A stretch of 64,000 bases of DNA from positions 1,178,001 through 1,242,000 of the forward strand of contig VXAZ01006807.1 in NCBI GenBank assembly GCA_013399875.1. Direction: 5' to 3'. How positions within the stretch are numbered: the first letter of the stretch is position 1; the number at the start of each line of letters is the position of its first letter. Shown here one piece after another: positions 48,788-62,339 of the stretch. A program made the position numbers and the translations under genes. The notes under the pieces were generated by a model, which ran no database searches, was not told the DNA's origin, and worked only from the letters and a program-made list of their open reading frames with translations. The stretch is from Gymnorhina tibicen (Eukaryota; Chordata; Aves; Passeriformes; Artamidae).

Positions 48788-50090
48788 ATTCAGTACTCTA
48801 GATAAGAAAAGCAAGTTTTTCGAATGAGGAAAACTAAAATGGTATCTGTCTGCATGGCCGGTAGGCTAAAGTAGCACAATACGGTAACTGAGAGTGAACT
48901 TCCCAAGATATCCCTGTACGTGTTAAGAGTCCCAACATTTTAAAAGCCCGATTGCAAAACTTCTCCTTTTCCACTTCCCTGGGCCACTGTGTTCTCCATG
49001 AAGTTAGAAGGGCTTTGCAGAACTCTTATATGGGTCACAGGATAAGAACAGAGGCCATTAGGGGCTTATGTCTCATACAAAATGTGAGTAATGCTCAGAT
49101 ACATTCCTGGGCCCTTTAGAGTCTCCTGTTTTATCTACACCTTCATCACTTGAAACCCCAAACGAGCAGTTTCCTAATGGCAGGACCCATGTTAGTGGTG
49201 CTTGATGAAAAAGACTCTGTTTATCCCATTCAGTAATTTTAACAATTTTTTTCCTAAGCAGAACATTTATTGTACACCTAAGTGAACTTATGCTGCCATT
49301 TATAGACTTAAAAAGGGAGGATTTTCTCCTGGAAACACAAAGCTCACTGTTTGAACAGCATTAGAGAGCAATTTGGGCAGCTGGTGCCCATCTTATTTGT
49401 TTTATAGATAAGTCACCCTTCATATGAAAAAAAGAGCACCTGTGGTTTTATCTACATAGAACAAGTTAAACAAAAAGCAGTATAGTATTAGAACTGACTG
49501 CTTGCTGATTTACTTAGGAAATAATCTTCATACTTTATTATGATTATTTAGATTGCATTATAATGCAAGAAATCTGTCATGGTAGGCATTAAATAACACA
49601 AAACAGAAAAGACAGGCTTGTGTCTGAGATCTTGTGCAGTCAGACCATGGCTGTCCTGCTCACAGATTTGTTAGAAAACTAGGAAACTCATGCCTGGAAA
49701 ATTTCTTCCCCAGAGAAGGTAAGAAGGGTATAAGAACAAGATTAACTCCTAAATGCAGGATAATTTTGCTGCATACCCTGTCAGAAAACTAGAGCGGAAA
49801 AATCTCTCACTTTTGAACTTATCTGGCCATTAAGTATTTCCAAGAGGACAGATTTTATATAAAAACATCATTCATATTACTTAATAAAGGGCCTCTGGAT
49901 GAGGTAAGACCAAGGGACTACTACAATTAAGTACAGGTCTCCTGCTGTAACACAAAAAGCAAAGTGAAACAGAGACATCTACTCTGATGCAGAAGAAACT
50001 GAATATTTAGCTGTAAGTTCTTTCCTTTAGCTTTATGCTATATGACTAATACGAATGGAGATATCAAAAGGGTTCTGGCACAATCACTTA

Positions 50091-50182
50091 GGTTGTGCAT
50101 GTTAGGTTGGCAGTGTTAGGTTAGTGGTTGAACTCAGTGATCTTTAAGAGTGTTTTTCAACCTGATTTTATGATTCTATGAC
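50091..50182 (+). mobile_element. CR1 LINE 3'-end fragment, plus strand
   Basis: GTTAGGTTAGTGGTTGAACT, then CAGTGATCTTTAAGAG, then TTTTTCAACCTGATTTTATG and the terminal GATTCTATGA. This matches the CR1 tail subtype GGTTGGACTCGATGATCTT, with TTCCAACC near its end. About 90 bases remain and the copy has drifted, suggesting an older insertion than those at 32.2 and 55.5 kb. Confidence 0.85.
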
Positions 50183-50903
50183 ATGGGCAATTATACCATT
50201 GTTGGCCTGGGGTGACTTCCAGAAGAGATTCAGGGTTTCCTTTAGGCAGACAAGGCCATGTTGAACTATACAAGTAGCACTATGGCATATTTATTTTGGC
50301 AACAAACCAGTTTCTGACTGCTCAGCTCCCCCATTCCCAGTGCCCCCCACCACAGGCAACCCAACCTTTCCATTCTGTGCAGAGGGTTCTGTCTCTTGGC
50401 AATGACCCTTTCTCAGCATCTCAGATGAGTATCTTAATGCTCCCCATAATGTTGGAGGTCAGGTTGCTCTGAGACTCAGTTTTGCTGGTAGGAAAAAATA
50501 AATAGACAGAAAAAAATTCTGCCCTTTAGGCAGCAGCCAGGTACCAACAGGTTTGATGGATGATGGAGGTGTAACACACAAGCTGGTGAATCTGGAGAAG
50601 AATCATTCCAGAAGGTGTAGTCTGATGGGCAATAGGAACAGAAAAAATTAAGTAGGAAAAGAGAAAAAGAGTTCTCTCAGACATAAATTAGTTAGTGATG
50701 ACCAGCATGACAGGTTTTGTAAGCCTGAATTAATTTAAGTGTGCAGAGAACTGACTCACATTTCATTCCCAAATGAAAAAGACAAGTATTTTCATCTGCT
50801 GAGTGCATGCATCCAGAATGCATCAGATCTAAGAGACAAACTTCACAATAACTGACAATTGTTGTAGTCACAGATGCCAGCTCTAAGTTCTTCAAACCTT
50901 AAT
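50183..50903. other. Unique DNA between a CR1 tail and a microsatellite
   Basis: About 720 bases without a recognisable gene or repeat. The longest frame is 67 codons on the minus strand at 50692-50895 with no recognisable product. Confidence 0.5.
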
Positions 50904-50905
50904 AT

Positions 50906-50936
<31 letters not shown>
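50904..50936 (+). repeat. (ATTT)8 microsatellite
   Basis: Thirty-three bases of uninterrupted ATTT/TTTA tetranucleotide. A good candidate for length polymorphism. Confidence 0.95.
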
Positions 50937-51581
50937 CTGCTCTCTGAGGTTCTCAAAGGCTAGCTTAAGTTTTTATTGAATATGGCAAGAGGAGGTAGAA
51001 AATGAAATTTTGAATCAGTGAAAAAACAATGGCATGTTGTAATGTCATTAAACTTTGCAGGTTTTATACCTATCAAAATATTTTTTACTGGATACTTGCT
51101 GCCTGTGGTGACATTTTAAATTATTGAGGCCTAACAGAGTTTTTTAAATAATTGATTTAGGGGTGTATTAGACACAGACAGGACCAAAAGATGCAAACAT
51201 ATGAAAAAATATGAGGGCTTTGACAACAGTGAAATTAAACTAATAGTAAAATGTAGCTAATCAATTCAGTTATAGGATGGGAATGTTGCATAAGATAGCT
51301 GAATTGAAGCACTTTCTCAGCAATCTGCTTCTGCAGTGCAGCTGCTACACGTTTGTGTAATAACAGAGCTGATGAGCAGCTCATTTGTATGAAACTGAAA
51401 GCAAGTTAATGTTGTTTGGGTTATGACGGGAGTCTGCAGCTAATGCACAAAGTGTCTCCACTGGTTTACAGCAACAGGCTAGAACTTCTCACAGCTATTA
51501 ATGATGGTTTTGGCAGAGCACTATGTGGACATCTTGGCAAGGTAATGGAAAGCTCAAAGGCCACATTTCCTTTCTCCAACC

Positions 51582-52058
51582 TTGTGCTTTTCCTATAGCT
51601 TCTTTGGAAAGAGCAGGATAAGGTGGGAATACAACGCTGTGTCAAATCTCTTTCACATTCCTCCATCACCCAGGGCAGCCACACTGCCCCTGGCAGTGCA
51701 GGAGTGGCTGAGTAAACTCCACAAGGCATCAAAAGATGCCATCACTTGCTTTTGGTTTGATGTTGCTTTTCCAGGGCTTCATGCAGCACTACCTGCAGCA
51801 CAAAGGCCAGGCAGGTGCTCAGGAAACAATCTGTGTTTTTATCACCTGTGGCCATTGGGAGTGTTTGCATTCACCCCATCCATGTGCTGCATCCCACATT
51901 CAGTGTGGTGGATGTTAATCCAGTGCCACAGCTGTCACTGCAGTCACAGATGGGCTCCATTTATTTTTAAACTAGTTATCACAGGTGGCAGCCCAAGTCT
52001 TCGGAGCAGAACAGAGCTCAGAGACAAAAATCCAACCAACCAACCAAATGAAGGGTAA
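51582..52058 (+). other. 158-codon open frame, product not recognised
   Basis: This is the second longest open frame of the window. The translation is rich in Cys, His, Pro and Trp, with no ordered motif spacing and no signal peptide. The part at 51.64-51.96 kb is GC-richer than its surroundings, which lowers stop frequency on both strands; the minus strand is open for 88 codons at 51466-51732. No splice context or Kozak-like start supports it. Best treated as chance or as an unidentified decayed insertion. Confidence 0.12.
52032..52047 (+). repeat. Short (CCAA)n microsatellite
   Basis: Four CCAA units in TCCAACCAACCAACCAAATG. Too short to be informative beyond simple sequence. Confidence 0.75.
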
Positions 52059-53439
52059 ATCAGCCTGTGTTCGTGGCTGTGTTAGAGCATTGTGTTAACA
52101 GGACCATGCTGCTAGGAATATTCAAAAAAAACCCCAACAACTTGTTTTTGCATATACCTGGACAAGATGTAGGTGTCACAGGAAACAAGGATGCAGACAC
52201 AGCCTTAGCTTGGATGAAGTAGAGTGAAGAGCTTGTGTTCTCAGCTGAAAACATACAGATTTGACAGAAACAACTATATTTACAAATATGGAAATACATG
52301 TAAGTGTTCAGTTTAAAACTTTTAAATTTTGCACTAGTCTTATGAATGGCAAAAAATAATTTTATTCTCCATATCATGTTTTGTTTCAGTAACAAGGTCA
52401 CTGTTTCTTGACAGAAACATATTTTTCCAGTTTTTCAATTCACTATAAATGTCATAATGTGTTCTTCTTTGAAAAGAAAACACATTTTCCCCCCAAATTT
52501 GAAAACATAAATGGACTAAAAGTAATTGCAAGCCATGATTTATCAGTAATACCAAATAAATCCAGTTCCTACCTTTCAAATACTTCAGCATAGAAAATAC
52601 TATACTTTTAAACAGAAAAGGCTAAAAAATGTTTCCTTAGATGCACATGGGCTCTCTGAGTTAACAATGGGTGTGTCCATAAACCCCAGTCCAACACAGC
52701 TTGATAGAAATGTATGTATTTCAGACTCACAGTGTACCTTTTATTTTAACAGGTCTATGCATGTAGTCAGATAAGAATAAAGCTCATTATGGCACCTATG
52801 GATGCATGTGTGCAGTTGGTCATAGTCAACTCTCTGCATCTGATCTAAGACTTTTGGCAATAACAAAACTGATATTCCAGTCCAACAGATTTAAAAAAAT
52901 AATTTCAAGGTAAGGAGAACTTGTAATCAGCAATGGAAACGCTGAGCAGCTAGGTTACAAGGATAATTGGATACAGGGCCATGTACAGGAGACCAGGTCC
53001 CCTGACACTGCAAGCTGCAGACTCTGAGCTGCTCTTGCTCTATGGGAAAATTACTTCTTTGGGCCTTGCCAGCTGGATGGATTGTAAAACTCTGGAGCCA
53101 ATATAAAAAAGAGAAATAGATGTATTATTTTTTCTCACTCACTGTGTTGTGGTATTAAATAACAGGAATCATGAGAGCAGTAACTTCCAAAGTAAATAGG
53201 ATTTTGCCTATGAATATATGCAAACCTACTACATGGTAGCATAATAGTAAATAATAGCAAAACGTGGTAAAATAGTAAAGTTAACAAAAAGATGAAATCT
53301 CTTAATGGTAAAACTAGAGAGTCAGACCTTTTTAAAAATTATGGGATTATGCGTAACCACAGCACTGACATAAATCAATACAATCCACTGACCCCACTGG
53401 GGTTACGTTTCCTCTGTGATGCCATTAATTCCTCACCTA

Positions 53440-53770
53440 AATCCTCATGGCCCCAAGAACAGTGGAAGAGAAGCAGCTGTCTTCACTGCCCATGAAACCC
53501 ATCCAAGATTGGGGCTGCCACTGGCAGAAGGACAGAGCTGCTTCAGTGCATGGCATCCTGCAGCTCCCAATGGATGCTGGTGCATGGGGAGACCTCCTCA
53601 CCCTCCACCTGGATTTCTGTGCTGGCATCTGGGGCCCCACATGGGGGAATAAGGATGGCCCCATCAGGGCCACAATGGAAGGTCCTGGAGAGTGGATATC
53701 TCGGACCAAACCTGAACAGCCCCCACATGCTGGCTTCAGCTTGCAGGTGAAAGGAAAGTGGTTCAGAATG
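53440..53770. other. GC-rich block open in several frames, unknown
   Basis: A 330-base GC-rich patch in AT-rich surroundings. Plus strand 53447-53773 is open for 108 codons, and minus strand 53543-53836 and 53437-53709 for 97 and 90 codons. The plus product is rich in Gly, Trp, Pro and Met with no family match that I can name. No poly-A tail or target-site duplication marks it as a retrocopy. Unidentified. Confidence 0.3.
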
Positions 53771-55506
53771 TGAACTCTTATTACTTATTTTTTTTTGTTT
53801 GTGCCTCACATGCAGAATTTGAGGTGTCCTGAGCAAATGCTTTGTTGGTAAATAAAGAACTGAATAGTTTATTACAGATGTTAATCATCATTATACCTTT
53901 ATCAAAGGTAATTTATAGGAAAATTGTAATTGCAAGTACCTATCTTTCAGTGAACACACTGGCTTAAGCAAGATTATGTATATATTAAATAATACATGTT
54001 CTAAAGGATTGATTGATTCATGCCTACCAGTGGTCATTGACCACACCTGTTCAGGTGTAACTTCTGGTTCTGGCATTCCCATAACCTTTTTGCTTTAAAC
54101 ATTCAGGAAGGGAAGATTTCCAGCATACCCTGTACACTGCTTAAGCCCTTCCTAAACATGTGACCTGCTGCAAATTGCTGTTGGAGACTGGAAGCTGTCT
54201 GGCTCCCAGCTCTGAGCTAACACAGCAAGTATTACTCTGCAGAATCTTAAATCCCAAGCCTGAAATCAATGGCCAAGGAATGGGCAAATAAAAGATTTTA
54301 GTTGAGATTTCATAGTTGAAAGTGCTTGGTGATCCCGAAATTACTAATTTCCAATGATTTGAACAACACAGACGTACAGTGAAATGTGCAGAAGTAAGTT
54401 TTCATATTGAAAGCTCAGAATTTTGGGGCCAAATTAAATGAGTTTTATTTGTTTCTTGTATCATGTCTAGCCAATTATGAACATTTCTTGCAAGGTGCCA
54501 GGCAGTAATGATCACTGGGTAATACAGAAACTATAGACAGGTAGGCATATGGTCTCAATAATCCAAGATCTGTATCCACATAAAAATGTCCTTGCTCAAA
54601 TTCAGCCTCAAGGCTTATACATTTCCTGGAACTAAAATATCTACTCTGTTATTTACTGCATTACTTAAATAAACTGCTTCCCTATATTTAGAGAGCCTCA
54701 TAAATGGCATACTTTGTTGTGCAATGTACGAGCCTGTGTGCCGAGTCATACATCACTACGCTTTACCAGATGTCAGAATTTAAAGCAGATCGCAGCGCTT
54801 TCTTCTCTGGGAGACAGAAGGAAATCTGGCAGCTCATGCTACAGCAAGCTGAACTACTGTTTGTTCTGATTCATTTCACTGTGACTGCATCAACCTGTTG
54901 GTTATAAAACCCCAATATAATTATCTGGGCTGAGATCTTTTGGGTTTTGATCCTCTCTCCCAAGGTTTTTTTTAATTATTATTTCCAAAAATGAGGCTTT
55001 ATTGTCCCCTGTTCTTTAAAGAGGATACAACAAATCTAGGAGTTCAAACAACACAAGGTCTCACACAAATCCATCTGGGGTCAGTGGGAGTTAAACAGAA
55101 ATGCTATGTTTAAAAATTAAGTATCCAAGGACAATTCATCTCTGTCATGACACCAGATCCTTTGCATGGCCACAGATGTTTGGGGGAAAGGCAGGGGGAA
55201 GCAAAGGACTGACTGCTGAAGAAATAGATCCCATTATCAAATGTTTTAAAGGGATCAGGATAAATACATATTTAAAATACTGTTGACTAGCCTGAAGTAT
55301 GTGCAACTTGGGAGTTATGCCACACAGGCACAAGTGCATCATGCCTTAGATGGTTCAGACAGTGCTGCAGAAACCGAAGCTACACGTAGCCTTCAGGCTA
55401 CAGAGAATTCATCCGTGAGCCGCCAACATGGAGCAAGTTGCAAGGTTGGCGAACAACTTTGTGTATCCTTCAAGACCATAATATGTCAGATATACACTGA
55501 ATAGCA

Positions 55507-56125
55507 GAATCAAAGAATGAATCAGAGAATCATAGGATGGTTTGGGTTGGAAGGGACTTGAATGATCATCTCATTGCAACCCCCCTGCCATGGGTGGGGA
55601 CACCTTCCAGTAGACCAGGTTGCTCAAAGACACACCCAACCTGGCCTTGAACACTTCAGGGATGGGGCAGCCACAGCTTCTCTGGGCAACCTGTTCCAGT
55701 GCCTCGCCACCCTCACAATGAAGAATTTGTTCCTAATATTTAAACTGAATCCACTCTCAGTTTAAAACTGTTAACCCTCATCCTATCACTATGCTACCTG
55801 ATAAAGAATGCCTACCTGTCTTTTCCCTCTAAGTACTGAAAGGTGCTATAAGGTCTCTTTGGAGCCTTCTCTTCTCCAGGCTGAACAACCCCAACTCTCT
55901 CAGGCTGTCCTCACACAGGAGGTGCTCCAGCTCCCTGATCATTTTTGTGGCCTTCCTCTGGATTTGCTTGAGCAGGTCCACATCTTTCTTTTGCTGGGAC
56001 TCCAGAGCTGAACATAGTACAACTGGTGGGATCTCATGAAAGCAGAATAGAGGGGCAAAATCACCTTCCTTGACCTGCTGGCCATACTTCTTGTGATGCA
56101 GACCAGGTTGTGGTTGGGCATCTCC
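55507..56125 (-). mobile_element. CR1 LINE, 5'-truncated, minus strand
   Basis: Read on the minus strand this is about 600 bases of the CR1 3' end: ORF2 C-terminus, then 3' UTR. On the plus strand it opens with GAATCATAGGATGGTTTGGG and AAGGGACTTGAATGATCATC. It continues with CAACCTGGCCTTGAACACTT and CAGCCACAGCTTCTCTGGGC. Within the coding part it has CTTCTCTTCCAGGCTGAACA-like sequence and CTCAGGCTGTCCTCACACAG. Frameshifts and stops are present. It parallels the copy at 16893-17464 and has about the same truncation point and length. The plus-strand frames that cross it are shadows. Confidence 0.96.
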
Positions 56126-59100
56126 TTGAAATAATGTATAAATATTGTTAGTTTAGGAATGGCTCACTTACTAAACTGAGAGACTGGATTAAGAGAACTC
56201 GATGGAATTCTCTGTTTCTTTTGACAAATAAAAAAAACCCCAAACTGAAAATACAATCTATGTGAGCGTAAAATAAAACAATTCTTTCAGAAGTGAGAGC
56301 AAAAACTTGGGATTTCTCTTCAAAACTGAATTCAAAGAATTTTTAAAACAGAATGTTGTACTGAGGGGTAAAATTAAAATTATTGATTTCACTGATTGTT
56401 GAATAAATCCAAATGCCTTCTACAGTACCACTAATAGGGTCTAATACCACTTGTCCTCCTCCAGAGACTGCCTCTTTCCCTGTTTTACAAAAGGATCTAG
56501 TCAACTTCTAGTTCATCCAAAATTTTGCCATCTCCCAACAGGTGAAACATTTCTGCTGTCCATGGTACCTCGTATAAAGTATATGTACTACCTTGAACCA
56601 TGTCTTAGGTCAGCCACTGATGACTTCTACCTAGGGATTGGTCTTATTCTACAACAAAGCTGCCCTGTAGGAAATTACGCCACTCGTTCTTTTCAACACC
56701 TCCCTGTGGCTTTTTGTGTTTCATAGCAAATGACAGACTAAGAGAAGTGTTCTCGTTGGTTTCTTGACCACTCACAGCCTAGAGCACCTGAACTGAATGT
56801 AGCACTGTGTGAGATGCACGGAGGCCCTTGTAGTTTTCCACTTACTAGAGTATGACCTCCTGAAATAACTAATTTCTCCCACTTTCTGTTAATTATAAGG
56901 CTTCCAGTTGCTACTACAGTATTTTGCTTGGGGACAGAGAAAAGATATCGTTAGCTCAGCATGCAATGGGGAATTTGTTTGACTTTGTTAAATGTAAAAG
57001 AATGGGAACTTTTTTTCTCTTAGTTTAGTAAAAAAAAATAGCAAAGCCTAAGGTATGTCATGTCTGTATGGGTTCAGACTGAATATAAGGCATGTCCTGG
57101 ACCAGTCGTTAGAGGTCAAGTATTTAAAATGCCTTAAATCTCCTTATGCTAAACTGTTTTGTTAGTTGCTTTTGTCACTGCTGATGTGCTATTTTTTTTT
57201 CTTTTTATTTTGAAACCTAGGGTGGTTTATGAAAGGAGGGCAATGCAGGGACAAGGAAGACACCAAAAGGCTTCCCACATCTTGCAGCAATTCCAGACTA
57301 TAACCCAAACAGAGCTTGTGATCTGAAACTGGGACCCTTCACAAGCTCCTGGAAAGAGTCTAAAATAAATGCACTAAAAAATAATGGTTTCCAAATGCTG
57401 TAATGATGGATGCAGAATTTTAACATGAACTAGTTTGAGGTACACTTATTAAAATGGTCTCTTTCAAGTATTATTAAGAAATGGCACGAAAAAGTGACTT
57501 AAGGTGCAGGATATGAAGGCAATCTGTGAGCATTTTTTGTGTGAAGCTGAACAACTTTTTCACCCTTTCTGAAGGGTTTTGAAAGCTTTTTACTCTTTCA
57601 GGAAAGATATGAAAGCATAGCCTATGCCTTAAATAAAAGCTGAAAAGCAAATAAAAAGAATCCCAATTCCTTCTCTTCTCATTCACCACTTTTCAAGGCC
57701 CTGTATGAGAAATATTACAGCAATTGTTTCTTAACTACATGAAAAATTGCAGTATTATTAAAAACGGTAAGAGGCAAATTAAAGAAATGCAATGGGATTC
57801 ATGTGTGTGCACATGTGTACGTATGTTTACATACTTCTTTGATCTGCTTCAGTAAACAGCCTTATGCTGGTAACAGCAGATAGAAGAACATGCTCCCTGT
57901 CTTTATCTTATAATTGACACCCAGCATTCCTCATGCCACTAATGATCCCCTCAGGCAGGCACCTGGCCATTGAAATGAATAGGAACCAAACCAGCAAGTC
58001 ACAGCTAAAGCAGAACGGCACAGGCCAGAGCAGATCATGGCATCCTCAACTATCTAATAAGCACTTTGAGAGTTAAATGGGAATCATGACAGGATTGCAT
58101 GAAGCCCACTGTCAGCATCTCCTTTGTGTTTAATAGCTGATCTGAAGCTAAACAAGTACACAACTTATATTTTTTCTCATGTTCCAGTCCATTTGTACTT
58201 TAGTCATTTAGAAATGGGAGTTTCAAAATCAGGGTGTGAGTTGACGTTATTTAACAAATTTTATAAGAACATCCCCATGACGTAAGGCTTTACTGTCTGT
58301 TGTGCTTTTTAACCAATTTTTCTAATTTCTCTTCTGATATCCTCTTCCAGTAATGCTCAGCCAGCCATTCACTTTTATTAGTAAAGCTAAAACAAATGAC
58401 ACTAATGTGAACAGCATAAAACCTATATTGACCTACTTTTATTAAATGAAGGAGAATAGGCCTCATAGGTCTGATAGGTTGTCCAATTTACTTTTCCACT
58501 GAAAATTACTGATATTTCCTTGCCATGATCTACATACACAGGTTATGCTTGACTCTGTTTGAAAGCCACACAAATATAATACACAATATGCTCCTATTCA
58601 TTCTCTATTCTGAATTACCAGCAATTCAAGAAATAGCCAAAATAGGTGGTTGGAAAAATTGGAAAAGGGAAAGAAAAAAATGGAACAAGGCAGCAGATCA
58701 CCAGCTTGACACAATTAAATGCTACCTATGAAGTCAGTATAACCCAATGGCATTTTTTAAGAGAATGAATTACCCTCAGGCATTTTTCTGCTTAGGTAAT
58801 TTTTACATGTTTCTCTTCTTCTCACTGTCCAATTTTAAAGGTCCAATCCTGACTGAACTGCTGAGCATTCCTCTCTAGTATTGGTTTTAGCAGAACAGAA
58901 ATGCCCTTTAACCATCTCACACAGGTTTGCAAAGAATCACAGAGTTAGACCAAATATTAATTGCTGTCTGACAAGACCTGATGTCACAGAAGTAGCCTTT
59001 CGAAGTTCACCTGCAGGTTGCGCGCTTAGCTTCCACAATGCCTAAAAATAGCACTTAATGCCATAGTAATATTGCTATTTCTTTTACGGCAACAACCAGG

Positions 59101-62100
59101 AGATCCCAAATCAGATCAGGTTCACATCATCTCAGGCATAATTTAATGGTCCCTAAAGGGCTCACAGCACTAAGAGATTAGAAATAACAGTGATGACAGT
59201 TACTCTGCCTGTCCTGGCAGACCCAGTGCAGAGGGGAGGGGATTGCCACAGTCACAAAAACGAGCAGCAGAGCCAAAAATCAAGCTCAGGGTTCTTGAAT
59301 TTAACAAGAGCTCATCTCTCTAATGAGCTTTGCGAGCAAACAAGACACATGTGCAACTACCCAAGTGGTTCTCCTATATTTCTCAAGATGAAATTTAAGA
59401 GCAAAATGACAAAAGACCTGTTCTGAAAAATCTGCCCTAAAAAATCCAGTCTGAGGTACCAAGAAAAATCGACATTCACTACCTACAGCTACACGCTTTG
59501 TGGGGGAAAAAAGTCAAACTAGTATTCAAAGATGATTATTTTTTAATAGTTCTGGCCTCAAAGCAGCAGCTCACATTCCCAATATTATAGGGAAGGAGGA
59601 AAGGAGAAACATATCAATCACTCAACAAAGAGGCTTGTCAGGGCGTGGGTATTTTTCTTTTGTAGCATTTTCTTCTCAGCAGGTGCCCACATACAGTCTA
59701 TTAGGATATATCTCAGGTGTCCATCAGAATATTCTTCTGCACTCTCTCCACTGTTGGTGCTTGAGTTTAATTTATTTGTCAAGTGCTCATTTGGGAGTAG
59801 GACTGGTTGGGGGGAACAGGGAGAAATGTGTTCGTTTCATCATGATACTGGCCCATCTCCCTGCTTTCTGTCAGCCTGCAAATATTTACATCACACCTGC
59901 TGGATTTCTGCATCTTTTAGGATTTTTTTGCAATTAATTCAATCTCAATATTCTCCTCATTTCCATACTTTTCAAATGTCATTTCATCTCTTTTGATCTG
60001 CTTCCATTTCTTTTCTCCCTTCTCCCTCTTTGCTTTCATGCTGTTTCTGAATTTTGAAATGGATTTTGTTGGTTGATAGAGGCATTTGAATTGCTTTCAG
60101 AGACTGGGCCTTGGAAACATAGTATAGCAGCTTGCTTAATCACATTTCTCACCTAGAGCCTGTATAAAAAGGGTGATACATAGGGTGTGAGGTTGCAAAG
60201 CTACTAGTGAAGATGAGCTAATGGACCCTGGCCAGACTTTAATGAGAGTTTCTAAGCCAAACCTTTTCCTCCTCTGACCATGAGTGTGTCAGCCTATCAG
60301 TTTTATAACAGCTGTCAAGCTCCTCTGACTAGTTTGTCTTCATCTTTCCTATTTTATGTGTTGACACAGCACCAGAAGAGTTATTTCCCTGCAGCCAAGG
60401 GGTCCTTCAGTCTGCAGGCAGAACAAAAAGTGCCTCTTCTAGAGGGTACCTGACCCTACCCCAGGAGGGGCCATGTAAGGCATGAACCACTGCAACCCTT
60501 GACACCCTGCACCTTCGGGATATGGCAATCTGGCACTTCAAAACATACATGCTTTTATATGTGCACATATATATATATTTATAAAATGTATATATATACC
60601 AACCTTGCCCCCCCAAAAAACAAACCAACATTAAAAAAAAAAAAAAAAGCAAAGCAAACAAAAAAAAAAACCCAGAGAAAAACCAGAACAAAACATGAAT
60701 CTACACTAAAAACAAAGCTCCCCAAACCATCACCACAATAAATCCACTGTTGAAGTGCTGGCACCCAACATGAATTGCCAAAGAGGGCAGAGTGGAACAA
60801 CTTCTTTTTCTAGTTCAAACTAGTTGAGGAAGGCTTATCAATTGTGTATGTGTTTCCCAGTGGAAAGCTTCCAACCAGCTGTGCAACATGTAAATCAAAA
60901 CGTGCCTACTTAATAACAAAGGCTTGTTTCCATCAGGATGGATGGATAAATTGCTCTCTGCCTGAGGATAAAGAGAACTGGGCTTTAGGTGTGTAAAAAA
61001 TGGTAAATACTTATCTTCTGCTTTTGTTCTTTCCCAGCCAAAAGCTTCTTAAGAGAGCCATCTGTTTCATTGCCACAGAAAGACAAAAAATTAGGGTTAC
61101 GAGGCTGCCTGTGCTTATTCATCCAATTTTACCTTGAGTTAAATGTTGGAAAACTGTCCCCATTTGGAAAGGTTTTAGTTCTGCCACTGGCTACGATAAA
61201 GGCTGCTTTTCTATCCACTGCTTGGCTTGTCTGTCTCTGGGTTTTTTATTTCAGCTAGAATTGCAAAAGAAATTACACTATTCTAGTGTAAAATGAATGG
61301 GATTTGCTCATTTTAGTTTATTATCTTCATCTGTTTCTCTCCAGTAAAGAAGAGAGAAGAGTCCCACTCATCCTCCTGCCCTCCCCTCACCCCCAGAGAA
61401 AGTGGCAATTGTACCATTAAGCCTGGAGTGCTTTACATATGCAAACACAAACACAGTGCTTACAGGAAAGATCTTTCCTATCCATATGTTCATCTCCTTT
61501 CCTTTACCTAAACCAGATGATTACCTCAGCAGCTCAGCTGTGTTATTGAGACATTTCAGCGTGAAATTTGTTTTTCCTCACTGAACTTTAAGCGGAATTT
61601 CAAGTGCCAAGTCTCCAAAGCCAAGTGGGGCTATTAAGAGATAATTACTAATTATGCTAATTTGAGAAGTTGTGCTATTTCTTTCCCTGGTCATTTTATC
61701 TGCAGCTCTCCTGAGAGAACAGTCCCCATTCAATGTTAATAACCTTTCCAGGCTAAGCATTCAATGGAGGACAGTGTGTCCTAAACCCAGGAATATTTTA
61801 CAGTTAATCTAGATATGTGCCTGTAAATTAGAAAGAGAAGCAAGTTGCACTAATGATAATGACTTATGTTATTAATTTTTTGCAGTAGCAGAAATATCTG
61901 ATTCCTCTCAATTCATATAGTGATATAGCTGATGGTTTTATTTTAAATGGAGTCCTCAGTGACTTGAAATACTCAGTACGCCAACAATATTTCTCAGTGA
62001 TCATTTTCTAATCCTACCTACTGCAAGATCCCATAATAACAGATAAAAACAAAGAAGAGATTTATTTGCATTTTCTAAATGTCTAATTTATTTTTGCCTT

Positions 62101-62339
62101 ATTTATGTAATGGTATGAAACAGATCTTTTCCAAACTCTTTACACTTTTTTTTCTTTTCTTTTTCAAGACAGTGGTTATTGGATTGATTACATTATTCTG
62201 CAGAGTATGTTGACAGAATAAGGGACTTTACTATTTCTTTAAAGAAAATAATGACTTCAGGTTTTATTTGATATATAATTCCATCCCTGTTTTTATAATT
62301 TGTGGAGTGGCAGTAATCAGAGTCTTCTTGACTTGGTTG
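56126..62339. other. Unique AT-rich non-coding DNA
   Basis: About 6.2 kb with no recognisable gene or transposon. Frames do not exceed 100 codons. It holds an AT microsatellite and A-rich tract at 60.56-60.69 kb and pyrimidine-rich DNA around 60.0 kb. The part at about 61560-61760 has ATTAATTA-type cores (GATAATTACTAATTATGC) and could be regulatory, but that is speculation. Confidence 0.5.
60565..60690 (+). repeat. TA-rich microsatellite followed by A-rich tract
   Basis: A CATATATATATAT run, a second TATATATA run, CCCCCCC, a 16-A homopolymer (60633-60648) and a second A run. Open frames across it are low-complexity artefacts (poly-Lys on one strand, poly-Phe on the other). A retrocopy tail is possible, but no body is recognised upstream. 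Confidence 0.8.

Larger units (their letters stand above)
40427..50090. other. Unique AT-rich non-coding DNA
   Basis: About 9.7 kb without a recognisable gene or transposon. It has the 97-nt hairpin at 46061-46157, an imperfect inverted repeat at 41929-41993 (ACGTATGCATAT against ATATGTGCATACGT), a 14-bp tandem duplication at 45693-45719 and a purine-rich tract at 48741-48787. Frames of up to about 130 codons, for example minus strand 44555-44947 and plus strand 47053-47430, have no recognisable product. Confidence 0.55.
50937..55506. other. Unique DNA with two GC-rich blocks
   Basis: About 4.6 kb with no confirmed gene. GC-richer parts lie at about 51.64-51.96 kb and 53.44-53.77 kb and are described separately. 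A (CCAA)4-like run sits at 52032-52047. The rest is AT-rich with no recognised element. Confidence 0.5.

Noticed and set aside
58933..58960. AGAATCACAGAGTTAGACC as a CR1 minus-strand tail
   Set aside because: Only the first dozen bases resemble the tail; the conserved GGTTTGGGTTGGAAGGGACC does not follow.
60407..60800. Frames of 73 to 94 codons with poly-Phe or poly-Lys
   Set aside because: They cross the TA and A-rich simple repeats and are composition artefacts.
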